In this document: positions 1-7,735 of the stretch, piece after piece
Position numbering within the stretch: the stretch's first letter is position 1
How the letters are laid out: each line of letters opens with the position of its first letter
DNA from: Marimicrobium sp913061115
GTDB taxonomy: Bacteria > Pseudomonadota > Gammaproteobacteria > Pseudomonadales > Halieaceae
Direction of reading: 5' to 3'
Assembly: GCF_047729875.1 (NCBI RefSeq)
Contig: NZ_CP159826.1
Span: forward strand, 2,418,001-2,482,000
DNA length: 64,000 nucleotides
Program-made: the position numbers and the translations under genes
The notes under the pieces: model-generated
Databases searched by the model: none
Told to the model about the DNA's origin: nothing
Seen by the model: only the letters and a program-made list of their open reading frames with translations

Positions 1-566
1 TTGTAACGCGCGGTGATGCGCTGATTTAACTGCCGCAGCTCCGGTCGCGCCAACATCTGGGCCAGCTCAGGTTGGCCGATCAGAATAATCTGCAACAGTT
101 TTTCACTATTGGTTTCGAGGTTTGTCAGTAGCCTGATCTGTTCAAGCACATCAAAATCGAGATGCTGTGCCTCATCAATTAACAATACCGTCTTACGCCC
201 TCTGGCGTGATTTTCGAGCAAAAAGCGCTGAAGATTATCAGTCAACGTTTTCAGTGTGTGTTTGTCATGATCGTATTCAATACGCAGTTCATCACAGGCA
301 CTGGCCAATAACTCGATGGCATTGAGAGCGGGATTCAGAATAATGGCGATGTCTGTGTCCTGAGGCAATTGCTCCAGTACGCAGCGGTTTATTGTGGTCT
401 TGCCCGTGCCCACCTCACCCGTCAGCAGAATAAAGCCACCGCCCGCACCCACCCCATAGAGCAGATGCGCCAATGCATCCCTGTGGCGGGCGCTCATAAA
501 CAGATAGCGGGGATTAACCGCTATGGAGAATGGCGCTTCAGTCAGCCCAAAATATTGATAATACAT
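1..566 (-). CDS. ExeA/GspA-family AAA ATPase, 3' end cut by window edge
   Basis: This is the N-terminal 188 codons of a P-loop ATPase of the ExeA/MshM (AAA_22) family. The start is the ATG at 566, giving MYYQYFGLTEAPFSI, the usual opening of this family. Walker A (GEVGTGKTT) is at residues 50-58 and Walker B (VLLIDEAQ) at about 127-134. A later segment reading IILIGQPEL is the conserved sensor-like strand. Members energise type II secretion or MSHA pilus assembly, or lie beside polysaccharide genes; the missing C-terminus, which may carry a peptidoglycan-binding domain, would separate these. The rest of the operon lies outside the window. Confidence 0.85.
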   Translation of the reverse strand, partial: MYYQYFGLTEAPFSIAVNPRYLFMSARHRDALAHLLYGVGAGGGFILLTGEVGTGKTTINRCVLEQLPQDTDIAIILNPALNAIELLASACDELRIEYDHDKHTLKTLTDNLQRFLLENHARGRKTVLLIDEAQHLDFDVLEQIRLLTNLETNSEKLLQIILIGQPELAQMLARPELRQLNQRITARY

Positions 567-873
567 TCAGTCGGAACCAGTAAACCCAAGCGTTTTATCT
601 TCTGGTATTATGCCCAAGCGCTGCTATCAATGCTATGTTGGGTGTGAGAATGAGCCAGACCCAGCAGCGGGCTGTCCTGAGATCAAATACTTCGTCGCTT
701 TTCGATACAGGGACGGGTCACGGCGGCCAGAAGAGGGCTAATCACGCTTTATTTTGAGCCAGTAAGCCAGTATTCAGAGCAAAAGACTTGTTGGGACTAC
801 CTCAGCAACAACGAACTTTCATTACAGATGGCTGTCTATAAGATCGCGTCAATGACCCCAAGGACACACTACA
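567..873. other. Intergenic region between divergent exeA-like gene and msrA
   Basis: About 300 bases between two divergently transcribed genes, so it must hold both promoters. I see no convincing coding remnant on either strand. A short inverted repeat (TTGTTG ... CAACAA, around 789-812) could form a weak hairpin, but it lacks a T-run. No operator could be assigned. Confidence 0.4.
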
Positions 874-1449
874 ATGCGCTGTAAAAACATGCTCCTCATC
901 GTTCTATTCGCCCTGACCTCTCCGGTTATGGCAGATTCAGCCACAGCCATTTTTGCGGGCGGTTGTTTCTGGTGCATGGAAGCCGACTACGAAAAGCAGG
1001 CAGGCGTCACGGGCGTTGTCTCTGGTTTTACCGGTGGCACGCTGCCCAACCCTACTTACTCTGGAAACCATCAGGGTCACTTTGAAGCTGTTGAGGTCAC
1101 CTATGATCCAGCCATCGTTGATTACGCCGAACTGTTAGACGTATTTTGGAAAAATGTTGACCCGTTCGACAATCAGGGCCAATTTTGCGACAAGGGCCCC
1201 AGTTATCGAAGCGCTATTTTTCCAGGCAGCGAGTCAGAGAAAGTCCTCGCAGAGCAATCAAAAGCGAAGGTCGCTGCACGTTTCAGTGGGCAGACTGTCT
1301 ACACCGAAATCAGGGATCGAGGGCAGTTTTGGCCGGTGGAGGAGTACCATCAGGATTACTATTTGAAAAATCCCGTGCGCTACAAGTACTACCGTTGGAA
1401 CTGCGGACGAGACCAAAGACTAGAACAGCTATGGGGAGCAGAAGACTGA
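874..1449 (+). CDS. msrA: Peptide-methionine (S)-S-oxide reductase MsrA, exported form
   Basis: MsrA reduces the S-epimer of methionine sulfoxide in oxidised proteins. The family signature GCFWCMEADYE is at residues 30-40, with Cys31 as the expected nucleophile, and the later EEYHQDYYLKNP segment is also conserved. The first 20 residues form a Sec signal peptide ending in VMA, so this copy probably acts in the periplasm, unlike the usual cytosolic MsrA. At 191 aa the length is normal for a single-domain MsrA, and no MsrB domain is fused. It stands alone and converges with the PadR gene downstream. Confidence 0.93.
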   Translation: MRCKNMLLIVLFALTSPVMADSATAIFAGGCFWCMEADYEKQAGVTGVVSGFTGGTLPNPTYSGNHQGHFEAVEVTYDPAIVDYAELLDVFWKNVDPFDNQGQFCDKGPSYRSAIFPGSESEKVLAEQSKAKVAARFSGQTVYTEIRDRGQFWPVEEYHQDYYLKNPVRYKYYRWNCGRDQRLEQLWGAED

Positions 1450-1532
1450 CCACAAGCCAGGCTGGAAGCAGCGGAGCTGCCTAATCAGAGCGCGCAGCAA
1501 AGGCTTCAGAGACATCCCACACGCGGTGGAAA

Positions 1533-2078
1533 CTAACTGCCTTCGGTGCCGGCTATTAAGGCAATGGCCTCGTCACACCATGCCATAAACTGTTGACCAT
1601 GCCCAAGTCCACGCGCCAGCGCCAAGTATACGCCTTTACTGCGAGTTGGCAGGGACTCCGGATCACTATAATATCGCACGCGAATTTTCTCGTAGACATA
1701 CAACATACGCATCATTTCCTGCCTGCGATCGCCAATCTCCGTCGCCAAATGTACCGCGTTTTCAGCACTAAGATTGTACAACTTGATCACCAGCTCATCC
1801 TTGGCTGATTGTGTTTTGGTTACGCCGTACACCCACTCAGCCAGGGCGTCCCGCCCGGCCTTAGTAATGCCATAGACAATTTTATTGGGCTTACCACTTT
1901 GTTGTACTTCCCGTTTATTCAGCCAAGCCTTATCAGCAAGCTTGTGCAGTTCTTGATAAATTTGTTGATGTGATGCATGCCAGAAAAAGCCGAGTGAGGC
2001 TTCGAAATCCTTGGCCAACTCAATACCCGAAAGATCGTCGTCGATCAGAGCCGTCATTATTGCGTGTGCAAGCGCCAT
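1533..2078 (-). CDS. PadR-family transcriptional regulator
   Basis: A 181-residue DNA-binding regulator. Residues 1-80 form the PadR winged helix (MALAHAIMTALIDDD...GFFWHASHQQIYQELHKL), and the C-terminal half is the helical dimerisation domain of the Vir_act_alpha_C type. I chose the ATG at 2078 rather than the longer frame to 2135 because it has a good AGGAG eight bases upstream and the family's normal N-terminus. PadR proteins typically respond to phenolic or other small ligands and repress adjacent genes, but no obvious target operon adjoins this one. The ligand cannot be predicted. Confidence 0.85.
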   Translation of the reverse strand: MALAHAIMTALIDDDLSGIELAKDFEASLGFFWHASHQQIYQELHKLADKAWLNKREVQQSGKPNKIVYGITKAGRDALAEWVYGVTKTQSAKDELVIKLYNLSAENAVHLATEIGDRRQEMMRMLYVYEKIRVRYYSDPESLPTRSKGVYLALARGLGHGQQFMAWCDEAIALIAGTEGS

Positions 2079-2273
2079 GCGTTCAACTCCTGTACCGCTG
2101 TTTTTATTGTCGTAACTGCTACAGGCATTATGCAAAGTCTGCCAGCCACTTCTTGCGTCAACAGAAGTTTAGCATGAATCCACACCGAAGCCATCTCAAC
2201 TTGACGGGTAGGCTGCACAACTCAGAAGGTAAAAACCCTCTTTATTCACCCTACCGTTGAGCCACTCTTGTGT

Positions 2274-3191
2274 TCAGTTAACAAGGGCTGCGACATGGGC
2301 TGCGGCCGAATCACCCAATGCTTGCAGGTCATAGCCTCCCTCTAACGTAGAGACAATTCGACCTTTTGAGTGGGTCTCAGCAAGACAGACTATCATTTCG
2401 GTTATCCAACGATAGTCGTCTTCGATGAGTTGTATTTCTGCAAGGGGGTCCTCTCGGTGAGCATCGAAGCCAGCAGATATAAAGATGAGATCCGGTTTAT
2501 GCGCCTCTATTGGCCGTAGCCACGTCGACTCTATCAGCGACCTATATTGACCACCGGATGTGCCCGCTGCTAGTGGCGTATTGATGATATGTTGATTTTC
2601 GTAGTCGAGAAAACGGTGCGGATAAAAATCTTCTTGAAAGCTACTACAGACCATGACTCTTGGATCATCTTTAAAGATATCAACAGTGCCGTTGCAGTGA
2701 TGCACATCGAAATCTAAGATCGCCACACGCTTCACAGATGGGTCCTGTAATGCGACTGACGCGCCGATAGCAACATTGTTAAACAGGCAAAAGCCAAAAG
2801 CGGCTGCGATCTCTGCATGGTGACCTGGGGGTCTTATAGCGCAGAAGGCGCGATTGCTCTCGCCGGCTAGCACTCTCGATGTTGCCTCCGCTACAGCGCC
2901 AGCGCTAAGTCTTGCCGCTCGACTACTACCAGGATTCATATAGGTGTCGGCTTCGAATTTGGCCACGCCTTCAAGGGGTTCAGAGGATAGGACGTCGTCG
3001 ATGTAGCGGCGAGGATGCACCTGCTCAATCAGATCTAGGCTAATCTCGCTAGCGAGCCCTTGATTCATTTCACTTGTTAAACCACGCTCACGCAGCGTTG
3101 CTAAAACAGCTCTAAGCCTATCCGGTCGTTCGGGGTGGCGAGGCATTTCATGAATAAGGCAATCAGGGTGAGTGAGTAAAATCGGTGTCAT
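2274..3191 (-). CDS. Histone deacetylase-like (class II HDAC/AcuC family) hydrolase
   Basis: A 305-aa arginase-fold amidohydrolase. The HDAC active site is complete: PPGHHA (residues 121-126), zinc ligands Asp162 and His164 in LDFDVHH, Asp243 in ISAGFDAH, and the transition-state Tyr in LEGGYDL (about 287). Bacterial members remove acetyl groups from acetylpolyamines, acetoin-related substrates or protein lysines; the substrate here is not decidable from sequence. The start at 3191 overlaps by 29 bases the end of a decayed upstream frame and has only a weak ribosome-binding site. It may once have been translationally coupled to that gene. Confidence 0.88.
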   Translation of the reverse strand: MTPILLTHPDCLIHEMPRHPERPDRLRAVLATLRERGLTSEMNQGLASEISLDLIEQVHPRRYIDDVLSSEPLEGVAKFEADTYMNPGSSRAARLSAGAVAEATSRVLAGESNRAFCAIRPPGHHAEIAAAFGFCLFNNVAIGASVALQDPSVKRVAILDFDVHHCNGTVDIFKDDPRVMVCSSFQEDFYPHRFLDYENQHIINTPLAAGTSGGQYRSLIESTWLRPIEAHKPDLIFISAGFDAHREDPLAEIQLIEDDYRWITEMIVCLAETHSKGRIVSTLEGGYDLQALGDSAAAHVAALVN

Positions 3192-3555
3192 ATAACGCTT
3201 CGCTTAGTGCTCGTTGCAAGTCTCGTGTGCGCCAATCCAACACCACTTCGAAGCGGTCTGTCAACGGTGCAGTCGAGTCACAGGGCATGTCTGATGCGTA
3301 TAACACCGTGCGCTCACTGTCGCTCACAGAAAGCATCGATAACCGCCCGTCCTCGTCACCCATCTACCCAAACTCACTGACTAACAGGCCACTTTTATCA
3401 GGAATTAGCGCTAAATCTTCTGGTGATTGAAAACCGCAAATGGGCGTCAAACCCTAGTGTGGTTGGCAAAGATCGACAGACTCAGAGTGATCAGAATGAC
3501 ATCCCGTTAAAGCTGTCCAAATTAATGCTGTACTTAACGTTGCTAATGCGCGCAT
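3163..3555 (-). pseudogene. Decayed lipoprotein gene with two in-frame amber stops
   Basis: From the ATG at 3555 one frame reads as a lipoprotein: MRALATLSTALIWTALTGC, with a lipobox LTGC at residues 16-19. It continues through ICGFQSPEDLALIPD, LLVSEFG and MGDEDGRLSML to RTVLYASD. The frame is interrupted by TAG at 3454-3456 and TAG at 3364-3366, and ends early at 3163 inside the start of the HDAC gene. The continuous protein-like pattern across both stops, with no frameshift, shows recent point-mutation decay. The PEDLALIP...VSEFG pattern resembles beta-propeller (SMP-30/arylesterase-like) lipoproteins of marine gammaproteobacteria; that family assignment is tentative. TAG is an ordinary stop elsewhere in the window, so recoding is unlikely. 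Confidence 0.68.
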
Positions 3556-3599
3556 CGTGCGCTTTATTTCGCTCGCCCCAATCAACGTGCAAATGCACC

Positions 3600-4118
3600 C
3601 TACGAAACAATTCTATGTTTTTTTCGTCGGGCTAAACTAATTAAGCCAATTAAACCTGAGCCGAAAAGCCATGCTGCTGCAGGAACTGGCACCACAGTTA
3701 CGCTCGTGGTGGCAGCAGCTGTAACTTCATTCGCACCGTTATAGTTAAAAGCAGTGCGAAGCGCGTAGTTGGTATCACCACTTAAGTCTGCTAACAAAAA
3801 TAAGCTCGGTTGATCACCGCGGCTCTCTGCAGAAGCAATTGAAACGCCGACGGGGTTCGAAACACCCTCAAATAGTTCAATTCTGAAACCTCCCGCCTGA
3901 AAGAAACCCGCACTCGAAGGCTCTAGGGCAAATTTGATTTTCGCATCGTCAACATCTGACACCACTGAAAAGGTGTAAAAATCATCGTAAGCGCGAAGAG
4001 AGAGCGTGCTGCGCGTATCCGCAACTGATCCCGGCACATAGCCGAGGTCAAGTATGAACGCAGCATGAGCAGACAGCGGCGCGACCAAGAAAAAAACTGC
4101 GCAGATTACGTTCTTCAT
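3600..4118 (-). CDS. PEP-CTERM-like sorted exported protein
   Basis: A 172-aa secreted protein of unknown function. It has a Sec signal peptide (residues 1-19, ending SAHA), a beta-rich middle with no recognised domain, and a C-terminal sorting signal. That signal is the gammaproteobacterial variant VPVPAAAWLFGSGLIGL, followed by a hydrophobic stretch and a basic tail (ARRKKHR). Proteins with such tails are handled by an exosortase and moved to the cell surface or exopolysaccharide matrix; no exosortase gene lies in this window. The upstream region has a usable ribosome-binding site (GGAAAG) before the ATG at 4118. Confidence 0.85.
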   Translation of the reverse strand: MKNVICAVFFLVAPLSAHAAFILDLGYVPGSVADTRSTLSLRAYDDFYTFSVVSDVDDAKIKFALEPSSAGFFQAGGFRIELFEGVSNPVGVSIASAESRGDQPSLFLLADLSGDTNYALRTAFNYNGANEVTAAATTSVTVVPVPAAAWLFGSGLIGLISLARRKKHRIVS

Positions 4119-4588
4119 GACATTCTTTCCAAATTTATCGTATTCGCCAATGGGTCATACATAGCGCGTTAATTAAACCCATGTCGAATTGGCTCTTCGT
4201 CTAACTTACCACTCACGCTTGGCACTGAAACCGAAATGTAGATTTAACATTTTTTGTCTATTCTTAGCTAGTATAACTGTATACAGCGATTTATAGCCAG
4301 TTGCTAAAAGACAGTCGCCTCGCTTTAATTAAGCAGGTTCGTTATCAGAACCAAGTAGCATTGCGCGCAGCTATTCGCCACCAGTATTTGCCTTGCTCAA
4401 TCTATGAAGTTTAAGGGGGATATAAAAAGGTCGGGGTAGACCCCGGCCAAGCGATTCTGCTAGGAGTCTGTTAGTCAACAAGGTGGTAGGTCAGTAGTTT
4501 TGGGCCTCCATCCGGAATGCCCAATTATTTGCTTATCATTACAAGATTAAATTGAAAGATACACAACAAAATCGCAGCACTATTAACT
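4119..4588. other. Intergenic region, promoter side of PEP-CTERM-like gene
   Basis: About 470 AT-rich bases. It contains the putative minus-strand promoter of the PEP-CTERM-like gene and a rho-independent terminator near 4422-4448 for the gene to the right. I found no protein-coding remnant. Confidence 0.4.
4422..4448 (-). terminator. Putative rho-independent terminator of the luciferase-like gene
   Basis: Read on the minus strand, an 8-bp stem with one mismatch (GGCCGGGG / CCCCGACC) and a TCTA loop is followed directly by TTTTTATA. It lies about 140 bases after the stop of the oxidoreductase gene at 4589. Confidence 0.55.
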
Positions 4589-5446
4589 TCAAAGCTGGGG
4601 GATAATTTTGGAGAATTTCTCAATCATGGGCATAACAATTTCCGGCTTGCCCCAATTCTCCATACCCACACCGATATTACAGCGATCGACGCCCATATCT
4701 CTGTACGACTTTAGAAGGTCGGCGGTCACCGGCGCCATCACCACTAGCGTGATTTCAACGCTATCGGGGTTACGACCATTGCCCTGCACATTTTGACGAA
4801 ACGCCTTAATATCCTGCTCAATATCCTGCATCGCCACATCTACTGGCATCCAGCCATCCGCCCACTCGGCCGCATGCTTTATTCCCAGTGGGCCCATTGC
4901 GCCAAAAATAACCGGTGGCCCGCCTGGACGTGTTGCCTTGGGGTCAAACCACACCGGATCAAAGTTGATCAACTTGCCGTGAAACTCAGGCTCCGCATCG
5001 GTCAGCAATGCGCGCTGCGCGAGCACCGTTTCCTTTAATCCAAGATAGCGACGACCGAACGGCAAGCTGGTTGTATTCTCAAACTCCTCTTTATTCCAGC
5101 CCACACCGCACCCGATAATCATTCGGCCATTAGACAACCTGTCCAGCGTGGCAATCGTTTTTGTCTGGGAAAACAGCTCTCTCTCCATCAGCAGCGCGAT
5201 GCCGGTACCCAACTTAAGACGGGTGGTGGCTGAGGCCGCGGCCATCAGTGAGACGTAAGGGTCCATCATGTTTTTATAAGGGTCAGGCATTTCACCGCCG
5301 GGTGGATACGGCGTCAACCGAGAAACGGGAATGTGGCTGTGTTCGCCATACCACAACGACTCGAACCCAGCCTCTTCCAAGGTTTTTGCCAATATATGAG
5401 GAGCGGGGTCGTCCGCCGTGTTCATTGAACTGAATCCTAAATGCAT
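4589..5446 (-). CDS. LLM-class flavin-dependent oxidoreductase
   Basis: A 285-aa TIM-barrel protein of the bacterial luciferase superfamily, close to the TIGR03619 (probable F420-dependent) subgroup. The opening MHLGFSSMN, ESLWYGEHSHIPVS, LKLGTGIALLMERELFSQTKTIATLD and IIGCGVGWNKEEFEN blocks are all recognisable. Such enzymes use reduced FMN or F420 for oxygenation or hydride transfer; the cofactor and substrate cannot be fixed here. The aroG gene ends 15 bases upstream, so the two may be cotranscribed, though no metabolic link is evident. Confidence 0.85.
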   Translation of the reverse strand: MHLGFSSMNTADDPAPHILAKTLEEAGFESLWYGEHSHIPVSRLTPYPPGGEMPDPYKNMMDPYVSLMAAASATTRLKLGTGIALLMERELFSQTKTIATLDRLSNGRMIIGCGVGWNKEEFENTTSLPFGRRYLGLKETVLAQRALLTDAEPEFHGKLINFDPVWFDPKATRPGGPPVIFGAMGPLGIKHAAEWADGWMPVDVAMQDIEQDIKAFRQNVQGNGRNPDSVEITLVVMAPVTADLLKSYRDMGVDRCNIGVGMENWGKPEIVMPMIEKFSKIIPQL

Positions 5447-5460
5447 GCGCTTTACCTCGC

Positions 5461-6534
5461 TTAGTTTTTTACAATTTTATCGACAGAACGGCGCAGACGG
5501 ACAGCTGCGGCCAGCTCCTGCAACAGTGGCAGGGTGTCATCCCAGCTCATGCAGGGATCAGTAATACTTTGTCCAAACGTCAATGGCTCACCCTCGACCA
5601 CATCTTGACGGCCTTCCACCAGATTACTCTCTAGCATTAGCCCAAAAATACTCCGATTACCGCGACCCACCTGGGTGGCAATATCCCGGGTGACATCGAT
5701 TTGACGCGCAGGGATCTTACGGCTGTTCGCATGACTGGCGTCAATCATAATCAGCGCAGGTAGGCCCGCTTTGGTCAGCATCGCCTCTGCATCTTGCACC
5801 GAAAACATATCGTAATTGGGATGCTTGCCTCCGCGCAGAATAATATGACAGTCCTCATTCCCCGTGGTTTCAAATATTGCAGAATGACCCTGCTTGGTGA
5901 CCGATAAAAAATGATGCGGCTGAGACGCGGACCGTATGGCATCTACTGCCACCTGAATGTCCCCATCTGTGGCATTTTTAAAACCCACAGGGCAGGATAA
6001 GCCAGACGTCAGTTCGCGATGCGTTTGACTTTCGGTGGTGCGCGCACCGATAGCGCCCCAAGACACGAGATCCGCAGAGTACTGCGGGCTGATTAAATCA
6101 AGATATTCAGTGCCAGACGGCAAACCCATATCTGCCAAGTCCGACAGCAACTTCCGGGCTAGATGCAAACCCTTATTAATGTCGAAACTGTTATTCAGAT
6201 CAGGATCATTAATCAGTCCCTTCCATCCCACGGTGGTACGGGGCTTCTCAAAATAGACTCGCATGACAATAAATAAGTCTTCGGTCAACTCCTCGGCGGC
6301 GCGGCGCAGCAACGCGGCATATTCCAAGGCGGCTTCGGGGTCATGTATTGAACAGGGACCAACAATCACCAGCAGTCGATCATCTTCATCGTTAAGAATA
6401 CGATGAATCGTTTGGCGGGCCTGAGCGACTGTCAGCCCCCCGTGCTCGCTCACGCCGATATCCTTCACCAGTTGTTCCGGAGATATCAGTTCAGTGATGT
6501 GCTGGATGCGAAGGTCGTCGGTTGTGGCCGTCAT
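5461..6534 (-). CDS. aroG: 3-deoxy-7-phosphoheptulonate synthase, class I
   Basis: Catalyses phosphoenolpyruvate + erythrose-4-phosphate to DAHP, the first step of the shikimate pathway. At 357 aa it is the normal length for the class I (AroF/G/H) type. It carries GPCSIHDP at residues 59-66, including the metal-binding Cys61, then EKPRTTVGWKGLINDP, the SWGAIGARTTESQTHRE substrate loop, and GGKHPNYD. An N-terminal extension of about 55 residues, used for feedback inhibition in the family, is present. Which aromatic amino acid inhibits it (F, G or H type) cannot be told from sequence alone; the symbol is used generically. Confidence 0.93.
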   Translation of the reverse strand: MTATTDDLRIQHITELISPEQLVKDIGVSEHGGLTVAQARQTIHRILNDEDDRLLVIVGPCSIHDPEAALEYAALLRRAAEELTEDLFIVMRVYFEKPRTTVGWKGLINDPDLNNSFDINKGLHLARKLLSDLADMGLPSGTEYLDLISPQYSADLVSWGAIGARTTESQTHRELTSGLSCPVGFKNATDGDIQVAVDAIRSASQPHHFLSVTKQGHSAIFETTGNEDCHIILRGGKHPNYDMFSVQDAEAMLTKAGLPALIMIDASHANSRKIPARQIDVTRDIATQVGRGNRSIFGLMLESNLVEGRQDVVEGEPLTFGQSITDPCMSWDDTLPLLQELAAAVRLRRSVDKIVKN

Positions 6535-6782
6535 GCGTTATTCCATTTTGTTGTCATTGCTTGATAAACCCCACGCTCTATGGGGGGGGGTAATATAGCA
6601 CAGCCACACAACAGAATAAGCGCGATCTGGTACAACATCTAAGCTGTAAAGGCTCAAATGATGCCTGCTGACAACACGCCCAATCACTGCAAACAACTGC
6701 TGCGAACAGATAACCTTAACGGAACGTCTTGCGACTATACCCGCTAGGCGCCTTCTTTTTTAGCGCGCACGGATACTGCAGG

Positions 6783-7313
6783 TCAACTCGCAATCACCGG
6801 CACCTCTGCGAGCAGCGATTTCGCTTGCAGGCGCCACAAGTCGTCGAGCATGCAGCCGACTGTATTGGGCTCAACTAAATGGGCCCCGTACCACGTATGC
6901 AAACAGCGTATACGCGTAAAGTCTCCGATTCCTCCTACACCCTTATTCACAAGTGCCTCACTAAAACCAAGCGCTTCCAACCGCTGCCGAATGTCCGGAC
7001 GCAGGTACGAGTCACGCAGTGCAATATACGCCTCATGATCATCACGCATGCTGCGTTGCAGGTTAGCGTTCAGATCAACACGTTGTTGAAATTGTTTGAT
7101 TAATCCCCCAGCCTCCAATTGGTCGATGCGATAACATAACGCAGGATCTACCAGCCAAAATAATGTTGGAAATGGCTTATCCTCAACAAGGGACGCAACT
7201 CGAATAACCACAGGCTCTCCAGCCGGTCCTGTCACGGCGACATCTTCCAGCCCACGAGGTGCCCTGCCGAGCAGAACGGCGACCTGATTCACTATGTCAG
7301 GAGTAATTGTCAT
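6783..7313 (-). CDS. DUF501 family protein
   Basis: A 176-aa conserved protein of unknown function. The LLGRAPRGL motif near residue 14, the PFPTLFWLVDPALCY block and a C-terminal RIRCLHTWYGAHLVEPNTVG motif define the DUF501 family. The conserved Cys-Leu-His and Tyr-X-X-His pattern suggests a catalytic or metal-binding role, but no activity is established. It has no signal peptide. It is divergent from the B12 uptake operon and about 250 bases downstream of aroG in the same direction, and probably monocistronic. Confidence 0.82.
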   Translation of the reverse strand: MTITPDIVNQVAVLLGRAPRGLEDVAVTGPAGEPVVIRVASLVEDKPFPTLFWLVDPALCYRIDQLEAGGLIKQFQQRVDLNANLQRSMRDDHEAYIALRDSYLRPDIRQRLEALGFSEALVNKGVGGIGDFTRIRCLHTWYGAHLVEPNTVGCMLDDLWRLQAKSLLAEVPVIAS

Positions 7314-7735
7314 GCGCTGATACTATTTTTCGGGGTGGCCGCTCAGTTTACGCAAAGCCAGCGACTTTGGCACTAACAAGCTTTTTAAGGACCAAATCCA
7401 CCCGATAGATGTCATTAGAATGGGATGCAATTAGGTTCCACCGGCATTGACACGGCGTGTTCTTCACTCTACAGTCGGCGCAATTGTTAGGTGCTCACCG
7501 CGATTTCTTCTTCGCTGGGTGGGTTAAATGGGAAGTGTGGGACGGCTATTGCCGAGTCCACCGCTGCCCCCGCAACGGTAGACAGTCATCGACTGTCAGC
7601 CCGATACCTGCCTAGCAACGCGCAACGCGCAACGATGAAGCGGAGGGCTTTGTACTTGGTTGCTCAATGCTTGCATTGTGTTTCCGATTTCCCTCGTTTG
7701 ATCGTTAATTATATTACGTCACCCGAGGGTTACCT
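7314..7735. other. Leader region of the B12 uptake operon
   Basis: A 420-base gap that holds the promoter and cobalamin riboswitch of the plus-strand operon, and on the other strand the short promoter region of the DUF501 gene. From about 7617 to 7735 the leader continues to the receptor start. I could not place a clear terminator or sequestrator hairpin by eye. Confidence 0.5.
7484..7616 (+). promoter_or_regulatory. Cobalamin (AdoCbl) riboswitch
   Basis: The region contains the conserved elements of the cobalamin aptamer in the right order. These are TTAGGTGC (7487-7494), GGGTTAAATGGGAA (about 7520-7533), GAGTCC, the B12 box core GCTGCCCCCGCAACGGTA (about 7563-7580), and the closing GATACCTGCC (7603-7612). 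It precedes a TonB receptor and BtuCDF, matching the known role of repressing B12 uptake genes when cobalamin is plentiful. Confidence 0.93.

Noticed and set aside
3364..3456. Pyrrolysine or other recoding of the two UAG codons in the decayed lipoprotein gene
   Set aside because: TAG ends several intact genes in the window (pilY1 and iscR, for example) and two separate recoded sites in one lipoprotein are implausible; decay is simpler.
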